Of a DNA stretch of 41,840 nucleotides, positions 8,342-16,617 are shown piece after piece. The stretch is taken from NCBI RefSeq assembly GCF_002899695.1, contig NZ_PPEL01000018.1:1-41840 (forward strand), written 5' to 3'. The notes below the pieces were generated by a model, which had not been told where the DNA came from, did not search any database, and saw only the letters and a program-made list of their open reading frames with translations. The translations under genes and the position numbers were made by a program. Source of the DNA: Rubneribacter badeniensis (GTDB taxonomy: Bacteria > Actinomycetota > Coriobacteriia > Coriobacteriales > Eggerthellaceae). Positions within the stretch are counted from its first letter, which is position 1, and every line of letters begins with the position of its first letter.

Positions 8342-8875
8342 TCACCTCACGTAGTAGAACTTGGCATGGGACAGGTTCGGGGCGAGCGGCTGCGCGTTGT
8401 GCGCGGCGACGGCCTTGGCCACCTCGGAATCGGGGTCGTCCAAGTCGCCCCAGATGCGCACGTTGGCAGGACAGGCGGTCACGCAGTTGGTGGACGTCTC
8501 GTCGCCGCCAGCCACGCAGTAGCGGCACTTGTCGACGATGCCCGTGGCGTGGTCGAGCGTGCGTGCGCCGTAGGGGCACGCCGCCATGCAGTAGCGGCAC
8601 CCGATGCAGCGGGTCGTGTCCATGTGCACGCCGCCGTCCGCGTCCTGCCACGTGGCCTTGGTGGGGCACACCTGAGCGCAGGGAGCGTCGTCGCACTGCA
8701 TGCACTGCGTGGGGATCGTTTCGGTGTGCAGGTTGGGGTACTGGCCGGTCTCGCGCTCGTGGAACGTGATGAACGACACGTCGGCTGGCAGCCCGTTTTG
8801 GTTCTGGCAAGCGAGGCGGCACGCGTGGCAGCCCACGCACGCCTTCGCGTTGATGAACATTCCGTACGCCGTCAT
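8342..8875 (-). CDS. DmsB-like 4x[4Fe-4S] electron-transfer subunit, complex 1
   Basis: The product is 177 aa. The first cysteine cluster is C13-x2-C16-x2-C19-x3-C23; three further clusters follow (QCMQCDDAPCAQVC, RCIGCRYCMAAC, and a set beginning KCRYC). This pattern is that of DmsB/PsrB/NrfC subunits, which carry electrons between the quinone-interacting membrane anchor and the molybdenum subunit. The ATG at 8875 is preferred over an in-frame one at 8887 because the paralogue at 40204 begins at the same position (MARYGM versus MTAYGM), and the later start avoids overlap with the upstream gene (4-nt gap). There is no signal peptide, so it is presumably co-exported with its Tat-bearing partner. 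Confidence 0.9.
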   Translation of the reverse strand: MTAYGMFINAKACVGCHACRLACQNQNGLPADVSFITFHERETGQYPNLHTETIPTQCMQCDDAPCAQVCPTKATWQDADGGVHMDTTRCIGCRYCMAACPYGARTLDHATGIVDKCRYCVAGGDETSTNCVTACPANVRIWGDLDDPDSEVAKAVAAHNAQPLAPNLSHAKFYYVR

Positions 8876-8879
8876 GGGA

Positions 8880-11054
8880 TCACGCACCTTCCTTCTGCAG
8901 GGTCACGAGCGTTTCGTTGAGCATGGCCGCACCGGTGCCCGGCTCGTATTGGCAGGGGATGAGGCTTTGCAGGCGAGCGGAGAAGCCCTGGTCCTCGCGG
9001 CCGTAGTGGGGCGGCAGGTACACGGCGTCGGGGTGGATCTGCCCGGTCACCCGTGCTGTCGCCACCGTCTCGCCCGTGCCGGAGGTCACCTTGACGCGGT
9101 CGCCGTCGGCGATGCCGAGGGGCTCGGCTGTCTGGGGATTCACCCAGAGGCGATCGAGGCCGTTGTCGACGGCGTCTTTCCGCAAGCCCTCGGCGGCCAG
9201 CGTGTACGTGCGCACCTGGGTGAACTGGTCGCCCGTGATAAGGCGCAGCTTCCCATCGGAGGGCTGCACGGCGGGCTCCACCCACTCGGGCGTGGCACTG
9301 CGCTCGGCGGCGGCGAAGGCGTCGCAGGAGAACTCCACCTTGCCCGATGCCGACATCATGAAGGGCATCGAGCCGTACTGGAGGGTGCAGCCGGGAAGCT
9401 CCGCGACGCTCGCGCGCCGCAGCTCGTCGTAGGACACGCCGTAGGCTGCGCAGAGCGCTTCGTTGTAGTCGTCGAGCGTGAACGCGAAGTACTCGCTCAG
9501 GCCCAGATGGCCGGCCAGGTCGGTGACGATCTCGTAGATGGCCTTCGCATCGGGCGCCACCGGCTCGATAACCTGGTTGCGCAGCGTCGCCATGGACGTG
9601 ACCGAGGTGGCGGTGCCCACGATGCCGGGGCGCTCGAGGAAGGTGAGGGCGGGCAGCACGTAGTCCGCGCGCTTCGCGGCGGGGGTGAGCTCGGTGGCGA
9701 TGACCGCCTTGAACGGGATGGCGTCGAACGCTTCGGCCGTCCCTGCGGCGTCGGGCCAGTCGCTTACGGGGTCGCACTCGCAGAACACCGCAGCTTGCAG
9801 CCCCGCGCGCAGGCCGGCCTGGCAGCTTGTGGAGCGCGAGAGCGCGAAATCGCCCTCTCCGGCGGCCGGTGCGGAGGGCTGCCCGGTGGGGATGAACATC
9901 GTCTGGTCGAGCGCATCGTCGCCCAACCACGGCGAGGTGGGAAAGATGAGGCCGCCCTCTTGGTTGAAGTTTCCGAGCAGCGCGTTTAAGAGCAGAAGCG
10001 CGCGGATCTGCTCGGCGCTGTTGGCGTAGCCCGACCCGAGCGTGCCCGCCCACTGCAGATCGACGTAGCAATGCGGCGCGGCCTCGGCGAGCGCGCGGGC
10101 GATCTCCTCGATCTTCTCGGCGGCGATGCCGGTCTTCTCGCTTGCCCACGCGGGGGTGTACTGGGCGATGGCGCGGGCGTAGTCGTCGAACCCGTTGCCG
10201 TTCGCTTCGACGAACGCCTGGTCGTGCAGCCCGTTTTCCACGAGGAAGCACGAGACGCCCAAGAGGAACGCCAGCTCGGTTCCTGGCTTGATGGGCACCC
10301 ATTCGGACGCGAGCGCGCCGAAGGAGCACAGGCGCGGATCGACCACGTACACAGTGCCCCCGTTCTCGCGCGCCTTGATGATCTCCTCGATCTCATGTGG
10401 ACGGACACCCTCGTAGGATGACTTGTCCAGCAGCACGATGCACCTCGATTTGCCTGCGCTCGGCGCGGGGTAGGCTCCCATGACCGTGGGGATGACGGTG
10501 GAGATGTCGATGTCGGCGAGCGCGCTTTCGTCGTAGTAGTTCGCGGAGCCGAAGGCGCTCATGAGGCGCTTGGTGTAGTAGCTGTCGGTGCCGCGGCCGT
10601 CTTGGAACCAGCCCGTGCTTTGCGGGCCCGCCTCCTGCATGTGCTGAGCGATGTCGGAAAGCGCCTCGTCCCACGAGACTTCCTGGAAGCCGCCGGAGCC
10701 GTCTGCTTTGAGCGGCGTGCGCACGCGGTTCTCGGCGTAGGGCACCTTCACATAGCCCTGCCCGCGTCCGCACAGATAGCCTCCCGTGTGCGGATGCTCT
10801 TTCAGACCTTGCGCGCGCACGATGGTGCCGTTCTGCACGTACACGGCCATGCCGCAGAAGTTACCGCATCCCGCGCACAGCGTGGTGATGCGATCCTCTT
10901 CGACGTCTGCGCTTCCCCATGACCCTCCTGCGGCAAACGCTTGACCGGATGCGAGCGGTCCTCCCGTTGCGATCGCTCCTCCTGCGGAGGCGAGCATCGC
11001 GGCGCCCGCGCTCGCGGCGAGGAACCCCCGTCGCGAAACTGCCGTTTTCACCAT
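8880..11054 (-). CDS. Tat-exported molybdopterin oxidoreductase 1 (DMSO reductase family)
   Basis: The product is 724 aa. The Tat signal SRRGFLAAS is at residues 7-15. A [4Fe-4S] site C60-x2-C63-x3-C67-x27-C95 follows, then MopB catalytic domains and a C-terminal molydop-binding domain. It is a paralogue of the protein at 38000-40204 (shared D-R--DSYYTKR--SAFGSAN-type region, EWVPI-PGTELAF, and tail). At the position where the paralogue has the putative molybdenum ligand Cys177 (THGAACN), this protein reads ESALADID, with Ala180 aligned and Asp181 next. Metal ligation may therefore differ, with Asp as a possible ligand. The substrate is unknown. It is the first gene of an operon with DmsB and NrfD subunits, divergent from LuxR regulator 3, with two 7-3-7 operator-like sites upstream. 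Confidence 0.9.
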   Translation of the reverse strand: MVKTAVSRRGFLAASAGAAMLASAGGAIATGGPLASGQAFAAGGSWGSADVEEDRITTLCAGCGNFCGMAVYVQNGTIVRAQGLKEHPHTGGYLCGRGQGYVKVPYAENRVRTPLKADGSGGFQEVSWDEALSDIAQHMQEAGPQSTGWFQDGRGTDSYYTKRLMSAFGSANYYDESALADIDISTVIPTVMGAYPAPSAGKSRCIVLLDKSSYEGVRPHEIEEIIKARENGGTVYVVDPRLCSFGALASEWVPIKPGTELAFLLGVSCFLVENGLHDQAFVEANGNGFDDYARAIAQYTPAWASEKTGIAAEKIEEIARALAEAAPHCYVDLQWAGTLGSGYANSAEQIRALLLLNALLGNFNQEGGLIFPTSPWLGDDALDQTMFIPTGQPSAPAAGEGDFALSRSTSCQAGLRAGLQAAVFCECDPVSDWPDAAGTAEAFDAIPFKAVIATELTPAAKRADYVLPALTFLERPGIVGTATSVTSMATLRNQVIEPVAPDAKAIYEIVTDLAGHLGLSEYFAFTLDDYNEALCAAYGVSYDELRRASVAELPGCTLQYGSMPFMMSASGKVEFSCDAFAAAERSATPEWVEPAVQPSDGKLRLITGDQFTQVRTYTLAAEGLRKDAVDNGLDRLWVNPQTAEPLGIADGDRVKVTSGTGETVATARVTGQIHPDAVYLPPHYGREDQGFSARLQSLIPCQYEPGTGAAMLNETLVTLQKEGA

Positions 11055-11156
11055 ACCGATCTCCTCTTCTTGCTCGGTTTCTTCTGGTGGCGGCTCCGGG
11101 CGGGTTCGATGCGGAATCCGCCCGAGCCGTGCGCACTGCAGCCGTGCGCGGGTTTC

Positions 11157-11201
11157 ATTGTGAGGCTGCGAGCGGGTTGCTTCGTACCCTCTTCCCCGGT
11201 A
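11157..11201 (-). promoter_or_regulatory. Promoter-proximal operator and -10 for Mop operon 1
   Basis: Read toward the operon the site is TACCGGG-GAA-GAGGGTA (plus coordinates 11185-11201). It sits in a wider dyad with 10-bp arms (11179-11188 and 11198-11207) about the same centre, 11193. A -10-like CACAAT lies at 11162-11157, 22 bp past the site. The promoter-facing half GAGGGTA is identical to that at 36040. The leader would be about 95 nt. Confidence 0.5.
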
Positions 11202-11223
11202 CGAAGCGCGTCTTCTGGGAACT

Positions 11224-11240
11224 TACCCTGAAAAAGGGTA
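11224..11240 (-). promoter_or_regulatory. Distal 7-3-7 operator of Mop operon 1
   Basis: TACCCTG-AAA-AAGGGTA is a near-perfect palindrome, 39 bp centre-to-centre from the proximal site. It matches the 36040 site in 6 of 7 positions of each half. The TACYYMT-like heptamers resemble those bound by NarL/FixJ-type helix-turn-helix proteins, so one of the LuxR regulators is the likely ligand (inference). Confidence 0.55.
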
Positions 11241-11776
11241 CACTTCCGCGGGCGTGCCAAGGTGTAACATGGGACAAGGGACGGTGATGCCGACGTGGCG
11301 TGCGGGCGTGCGGTGCGAGCGGGCGCTGCGCTTGGGGGCGGGCATGTTGACAAATCGTCTTGGCGAGCGTGCGGCGCGTCGTGCGGCCTTGCGGCAATTG
11401 GCGCAGCGTGTTGGCCGTTCTTGGGAATGCGCGACACGTTTGCGGTGCCATGGCGGTTGCGGGTGCGGCTGCGCACGCCATGTGGACGTTTCGCGTGAGG
11501 CATCTGGCATGGCGCGGACGCATGGGAGGCATCTTCGGCTATTGTCGGTGGTCATGCGAGGCGTGCCGGCGCGAGCGCGACGATGGCGATGCGATGCGCA
11601 CGGACGTTGATCGCGCTTTCGCGGGATGCGCGTGCGACGTGGCGGTTGCGCGCGGATGCGCGGGTGCGAGGCGCGATGCGGACATGGCCGTCGCGGCATC
11701 TGCCCGCAGCACGCGTGCATGGCGTTCGCGGCACGTGAGGCAGTGTGGAGCGCAAGGCTGACGAAGGGGTACGGCC

Positions 11777-13396
11777 ATGATGGATTCAGCATCGACGGTG
11801 GGGCACCGATGCGGGAGCGATGCCGCTTCAGGCGTTCGGCAGAATGCCCCATCGGGCAAGGGCGCGTCGCTTTTCCAATCGCGTTCGACGCGAAGATCGG
11901 TCAAGCGGGCGGTGCGCTCCTCTCTTCCCGTGATGTTGGGGCTTGCGTTCTCCAACGTGTGCTTCAACGTGGCGTTCAATGAGAGCACGGCCCACTTCGA
12001 GGATGCCCTGCGGGGCAACGCGCCCGTGTTCGTGGCGCTTGCGCTGATGGGGCTGTTCATGCTGGTGCTGTTTCGGCGTGCGGAGCCGTTGCGCCCCGAG
12101 ACGGCGGCTGCGGGTGCCGTGGCGTGCATCGCCGCCCAGATTCTGTCTGCCGCGATGCTGGGATTGCTCGATCCGGTTTATGTCGACACCGATGCGGCGC
12201 GCATCCTGGCAACTTCGGTGATGGACGTGGGCGCTTTGGGGGCGCTTGGGTACTGGCTCAGGTGCGCGAGCGGGGCGTCGGCGACGGTGGCGGCGATCGT
12301 GGTGTTCGGCGCTGTCATCGTCAGCGCGCCGTTCATCTGCGCGGCGGCGTTCATGCCCTATGGGGCGGTGTACGTCATGTTGGGTTTGCTGGGCATCGCG
12401 CAGGCTGCGCTGCTGCTCTGGGCGAAGCGCCGTCCGATTCCAGCCGATGCGTCTGAAGGGGGGAGCGGGACGACGGCTTCGGCAGTCGGGTACTTCGGTT
12501 TGGCGCGCATGTTTGCCGACGATAAGCGGCTGCTTGTGGTCACGGCGGTAGGTATTTGGATTCTCGCGTTGGCCAAGGCTGTGATCAGGGTGTTTCCCTT
12601 CGGCACGCCCATTCCCTACACGACGTTCACGATTGCGGTGTACTTCGTGCTGAGCGTGGCGGTTGCTTCGGCGTTTCTGTGCGCGACGCTCGACAAGCGC
12701 AGCAATGCGATGTCCACCGGCATCTGGCTTATCATGCAGGGATTGGCCGCGTTGGCGCTGGTGCTGTGCGGGTTCTTTCCCGATCGCTTGGACGTAGGGC
12801 TTTCGTTCACCTATGTGCTGGATGTTCTGCTTTTGGCGTACACGTGGTACGTGGCGCTCGCGTTCATCGGGCACGGACGACAAGATCCCTACTACTATGT
12901 GGCTGGTGGCCTGATCGCGTTTCTGCTGCCTCGCTCGTTGACGAACGTGGTGATGCCGGTGGTTTTCGGCGGCATCGATTCTCCTGCGGCGACGGCGGCT
13001 GTTGCGGCGGCGCTTTTGCTGGCGTGCGCTCAATATCTGTTCTTGAGGCTTCCCCGGTTTCCCGTCGTGGCTCGGGGATTGGAGGCGCACGAGAAGCCGA
13101 TGGGCCGCGCGGTCGAGCGCGTGTTCGGCGTGGAGGAGCCGCCTGACACGTCCATGGCCATGCGCATGGCCATCGCGCGAAGCCATGCGGGGCGCATGCG
13201 AGAGCGGTTTTTGCTGTCCGACCGTGAGACGGAGGTGCTGGCGCTGTACCTGCTCGGCTACACGCAGGAGAAGATTGCCGGGGAGCTGTTCTTGTCTCCC
13301 GGCACGGTGCACACCTACATCAAGCGCATATACGGCAAAACGAACTTCCACTCGCGCCAGGATGCGCTCGACTACATCGAACGTTACGCCGACTGA
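11777..13396 (+). CDS. Membrane-embedded LuxR-family transcriptional regulator 3
   Basis: The product is 539 aa. A hydrophilic N-terminus of about 50 residues is followed by some twelve membrane segments. A C-terminal LuxR helix-turn-helix occupies residues 480-539 (LSDRETEVLALYLLGYTQEK, with LSPGTVHTYIKRIYGKT). This domain is closely similar to that of the broken regulator at 28713-30369 and different from the other three in the window. It is divergent from Mop operon 1, whose promoter region carries 7-3-7 operators, so it is a good candidate to bind them. The start is one of two adjacent ATGs, with AAGGGG upstream; a shorter N-terminus is possible. Confidence 0.88.
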   Translation: MMDSASTVGHRCGSDAASGVRQNAPSGKGASLFQSRSTRRSVKRAVRSSLPVMLGLAFSNVCFNVAFNESTAHFEDALRGNAPVFVALALMGLFMLVLFRRAEPLRPETAAAGAVACIAAQILSAAMLGLLDPVYVDTDAARILATSVMDVGALGALGYWLRCASGASATVAAIVVFGAVIVSAPFICAAAFMPYGAVYVMLGLLGIAQAALLLWAKRRPIPADASEGGSGTTASAVGYFGLARMFADDKRLLVVTAVGIWILALAKAVIRVFPFGTPIPYTTFTIAVYFVLSVAVASAFLCATLDKRSNAMSTGIWLIMQGLAALALVLCGFFPDRLDVGLSFTYVLDVLLLAYTWYVALAFIGHGRQDPYYYVAGGLIAFLLPRSLTNVVMPVVFGGIDSPAATAAVAAALLLACAQYLFLRLPRFPVVARGLEAHEKPMGRAVERVFGVEEPPDTSMAMRMAIARSHAGRMRERFLLSDRETEVLALYLLGYTQEKIAGELFLSPGTVHTYIKRIYGKTNFHSRQDALDYIERYAD

Positions 13397-13398
13397 AG

Positions 13399-13414
13399 GG
13401 CGTCGGAAGACGCC
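13399..13414 (+). terminator. Short hairpin after LuxR regulator 3
   Basis: GGCGTC-GGAA-GACGCC forms a 6-bp stem with a GGAA tetraloop immediately after the stop codon. A weaker similar hairpin (GCGT-TGGG-AGACGC) follows about 40 bp later. No T tract is seen. Confidence 0.4.
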
Positions 13415-13498
13415 GAGGGAGAGTGACGGGAGGCATCGGGGGGCGTTGGGAGACGCTGGGGATTTGAGGGGACGGGCTGCGGCTGCTTTTGCGTGCGA

Positions 13499-13580
13499 GC
13501 AGGAGATGATCGCACGATGTCGCCCAAATGCGCCGCCTTGTCCGCCGCGACCGCTTTCGTGTGCGCGCAGGAGATGATCG
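13499..13580. repeat. Direct repeat upstream of the TauE/SafE gene
   Basis: GCAGGAGATGATCG occurs at 13499-13512 and 13567-13580 inside two similar segments of about 40 bp. It could be a duplicated regulatory site of the gene at 13686. A -10-like TACACT with an upstream TGC (13645-13650) lies between the repeat and the start codon. Confidence 0.45.
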
Positions 13581-13685
13581 TTCGTTCGTGGGCGTTGGCG
13601 ACGGAAAGCTTCGCAGCCTGTTTTGCGGTGCGGGATATCGATGCTACACTGATGGGCTAATCGCGTAGAACAGGATTGCAACACA

Positions 13686-14399
13686 ATGGAAAAAGCGCTT
13701 TTCTTGGCGGCGTTCTTCTTCGCCTATACCGTGCAGGCCATCACGGGGTTCGCTGGCAACATCTTCGCCATGCCGGTGGGCACGACGCTTCTGGGGTTGG
13801 AGTCCACGGTGGCCGTGCTCAATGCGATGGGGGTCTTCGCATGCGGTTTGCTTGCGGTGACGAACCTGAAGAGCGTGAACTGGCGGGAGCTGGGGAAGAT
13901 GCTCTCGGTGATGGCGGTGTTCATGTTTGTGGGCATCTGGCTGGACACGGTCATGCCGCTGCACGTGCTGTTGAAGCTGTACGGAGTTGTGCTTGTGGCC
14001 ATCGGCGCGAAGAACCTGCTGCGTCCGCGGACGGGGTTTCTGCCTGAATGGGCGCTGTGGGTCGTGCTGGCGCTGGCGGGCCTCATCCAGGGCATGTTCG
14101 TGTCGGGAGGCGCGCTGCTCGTCATCTACGCGGTGCAGAAGCTGCGCGACCGCCAGCAGTTCCGCATCACGCTTTCTGCCGTATGGACTGTCCTCAACTT
14201 CCTCTACGCCGTCATCGCGTTTCGACAGGGGCATTACACGGGGGACGTGCTGCAGGTGGTGGCGCTTTGCATCCCGTTGGCCGTTGTCGCCACGGTTTTG
14301 GGTAGCAAGCTGCAGAAACGTATCAGCCAGGAGAGGTTCTTGAAGTTCACGTACGTGCTCATCCTGTGCATCGGCGGATTGCTGCTGGTGACGGGGTAG
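13686..14399 (+). CDS. TauE/SafE-family membrane permease
   Basis: The product is a 237-aa protein with about seven to eight membrane segments. The N-terminal TGFAGNIFAMPVGT region and the second-half GLIQGMFVSGGALLVIYA are the two conserved family repeats (PF01925). These proteins are associated with export of sulfite or sulfonate-related anions, although many have other or unknown substrates. A sulfite-oxidase-like operon lies 7 kb away, but no direct operon link exists. The RBS is weak (AGGATTG). The likely promoter is TACACT at 13645-13650. The gene stands alone between two LuxR regulators. Confidence 0.88.
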   Translation: MEKALFLAAFFFAYTVQAITGFAGNIFAMPVGTTLLGLESTVAVLNAMGVFACGLLAVTNLKSVNWRELGKMLSVMAVFMFVGIWLDTVMPLHVLLKLYGVVLVAIGAKNLLRPRTGFLPEWALWVVLALAGLIQGMFVSGGALLVIYAVQKLRDRQQFRITLSAVWTVLNFLYAVIAFRQGHYTGDVLQVVALCIPLAVVATVLGSKLQKRISQERFLKFTYVLILCIGGLLLVTG

Positions 14400-14829
14400 G
14401 GGCGGCGAGGTGAAAGAGCCCGTCTGCTTCCTGCTGCGTGGAGCGGATGGGTTGCGTTCGGGCGGGCGAATCCGGGTCTCGTGGTGGAGGGGTGAAGCCG
14501 AATCTCGTGGAAGAGGGGCGATATCGGGTTGCGTTCGGGCGGGCGAAGCCAGGTCTCGTGGCGGGTTTTGACGGAAATCCGCGTTTCGCCCCGCCGCGTG
14601 TCCCAAGGCGAGCGTTGCCGACCAGGGGATATGCGAAGCTCTTGCCGCATGGGCGATCAAAACGCCGGGGCCAATGATGGTTTTCCGTCAGAACCCGCCA
14701 CAAGACCCGGCATTTTCTGGCGCGAAGGGGCGCGGGGCGGGAGAGCGCTGCGGGGTTCGGCGAAAAAGGGAGGGGCGGGAGCTCGAGACTCGTGTGTTGC
14801 TAGTTGGGTGCGAGGTGTTGCGGATGCTT
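14400..14829. other. Gene-free stretch carrying the type B repeat
   Basis: 430 bp without a gene. The left part has imperfect repeats of GGGCGGGCGAA-CC-GGTCTCGTGG (about 14461-14490 and 14537-14561). The right part is the type B element. The region is homologous to 18236-18497, so both are copies of one roughly 260-bp intergenic unit. Confidence 0.6.
14548..14711. repeat. Intergenic inverted-repeat element, type B copy 1
   Basis: 33-bp terminal inverted repeats at 14548-14580 and 14679-14711 match at 29 of 33 positions (core GTGGCGGGTT-TGACGGAAA). The interior is about 95% identical by eye to the copy at 18334-18496. No transposase or ORF is present, so this is a non-autonomous, MITE-like element or a large structured repeat. 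Confidence 0.75.
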
Positions 14830-16353
14830 TCATTGAAGGGGTGCCGGGGGATGCTTTTGCTCTACGAGGTCGATGAGCTCTTGTTTTGAATGAACGCTCA
14901 ATTTCGCATAGATATTCTTGGTGTGCCCGCGCACTGTGTTGGGAGAGAGGTACAGCTCCTTGCCGATGTAGGTTGCGGATCGACCGCGTGCAAGGTACGA
15001 CAGTATCTCCCTCTCGCGATTGGTGAGTCCTTGGCGTTCTGCGATTTGCTCGAAGTCGAGGTTGGGCGCGTTGTCGAAGGGGGTGTCGGTTCGAGGGGCG
15101 TTCTTGAGGGATCGTGCGCTTTCGATCAAATCGTTTTCTTTGGCGAAGCGCGTCGTGGGCAAAAGGGCGAACGAGAGGATCCAGATGGCCAAAGCGGCCA
15201 CAAGGACGGCGGCAAGAGGTAGATCAAAATGTCCTTTTGTTCCTAGAAGAGATCCCAATTGCATTCCCAGAAGAACGGAAAGCCGAATGAGCACGATGGC
15301 GATGCCCATGAACGTATAAGGATTGAGTCGAGCTCGTGCTCCCTCATTCACAATCAGGCACATGACAGCGCACGATACGAATTTATGTCCCATGACGAGG
15401 GCGACGCTCAGAAACGGCAAATATTCTTGTCCGAGAAACGGCCACAGGATCAGCAAACCCGTGAATACGGGAAACAAGATTCGATACACGATGCTCACGT
15501 GCGGCAATCTGGGGGCGAAATGCACGACAAGGCAGAATACCACTTGGGCTATCAGCATGCCGAGATTGGAGGTGGAGGCCGATCCCTCGAAATCGATTCC
15601 CCCCACCAGCATGAAGCCCGAAACCGCATTCATGGCGCATCCGAGGACGAGGAGGCACACTAAGCCATCGCTGATCGAAGCGAGCGAACGTGCGTAATCG
15701 GGGACGGAGGCCGGTGGGGCGGCAGATGTTGAGGGATCGTCGCTGTTGGAGAGGCTTCCGAGGGCGTCTGCGGGCTTTTGACGATTCAGCATGCGAAATA
15801 GCAGCATGCTTACGATGGCAAGGCATGTGATTGCCGCAAGGTTGACCTCTGCGCAAGACCGTGAAAGCGCCAGAGGGAAGATGGTCCCCACGAGCATTCC
15901 GAGGGCAATGGCTTTTGGACTGACCGTCGATTCCATGTCGGCAAATGTTCCCATCCAGGCAAGGATGAGGGGAACCGACCCTACGGCGTACATCAGGCAG
16001 ATGAGAGCAAGCCTGGGTATTGGCTGCATGGTGTCGAGAAGCCCCGAGAAGGAGAGCAGGTTCGTTGCAATGAAGCAAAGGGTAGGGGCAACAATGGGCA
16101 TGCGGGGATGCTGCATCTGCTTTCGGTACGCGGCAATTGCAATGGCAAAGTTCAACCCGATGATGAAAAACGAACTTACAATGTTGAAGTCAATGTCCGA
16201 CAGCAACATAAACGATTCCGATCCTGATGACATAGCTGTGGTGTATGCCATGATCTGAGCCGATTTGAAGAACCCAAATCCTGCTGCTGCGGCGAGCATC
16301 TCATGAGACCCTACGCGGCCCTCGGGACGTTTTCCTCGCATTCGTGAACTCAT
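14830..16353 (-). CDS. Membrane-embedded LuxR-family transcriptional regulator 4
   Basis: The product is 507 aa. The start (16351-16353) is chosen because AAGGAGGGAGCGGT directly precedes it; upstream in-frame extension is poorly supported. About twelve membrane segments precede a LuxR helix-turn-helix at 443-500 (LTNREREILSYLARGRSATY, LSPNTVRGHTKNIYAKL). It is divergent from an exported FAD reductase (16618), mirroring the LuxR 2/FAD reductase 1 pair, and probably regulates it. Compared with its neighbours its coding sequence is visibly less GC-rich, which could mean a more recent arrival. Confidence 0.9.
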   Translation of the reverse strand: MSSRMRGKRPEGRVGSHEMLAAAAGFGFFKSAQIMAYTTAMSSGSESFMLLSDIDFNIVSSFFIIGLNFAIAIAAYRKQMQHPRMPIVAPTLCFIATNLLSFSGLLDTMQPIPRLALICLMYAVGSVPLILAWMGTFADMESTVSPKAIALGMLVGTIFPLALSRSCAEVNLAAITCLAIVSMLLFRMLNRQKPADALGSLSNSDDPSTSAAPPASVPDYARSLASISDGLVCLLVLGCAMNAVSGFMLVGGIDFEGSASTSNLGMLIAQVVFCLVVHFAPRLPHVSIVYRILFPVFTGLLILWPFLGQEYLPFLSVALVMGHKFVSCAVMCLIVNEGARARLNPYTFMGIAIVLIRLSVLLGMQLGSLLGTKGHFDLPLAAVLVAALAIWILSFALLPTTRFAKENDLIESARSLKNAPRTDTPFDNAPNLDFEQIAERQGLTNREREILSYLARGRSATYIGKELYLSPNTVRGHTKNIYAKLSVHSKQELIDLVEQKHPPAPLQ

Positions 16354-16617
16354 ACCGCTCCCTCCTTGGCGCACAGTATACAAGGTGAAACGGTGACGGA
16401 AAGGGTGGTTGCGCACCAAGGCGGAGCAAATGCGAGCGATATCGAGAAAACACCCCAAAATGGGTTGGTGGATGGGGCGAATCAATGCAAAACGGGAGAA
16501 GGCGGGCGCGGCGCCGCATGTCATGCTTTTCGAGCGCACCGCGTGCAGATTCGGGCCCAATGAGGCGATTGCTTGCGGGCGCGCTCAAAGAAGGCGAAAG
16601 TCAAGGAGGTAGACAGT

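Larger units (their letters stand above)
11055..11776. other. Long divergent regulatory region, Mop operon 1 / LuxR 3
   Basis: Gene-free 722 bp with no plausible start signals for the short frames it contains. The left third holds two 7-3-7 operator-like sites and a -10-like CACAAT (11157-11162, minus). The rest is rich in GCG/TGCG and carries no feature I can name; it leads into the LuxR 3 gene. Confidence 0.55.

Noticed and set aside
16451-16467. CACCCCA-AAA-TGGGTTG between LuxR 4 and FAD 2 as another 7-3-7 operator
   Set aside because: The geometry is similar, but the promoter-facing half does not match GAGGGKA and no -10 lies 21-22 bp away in either direction.
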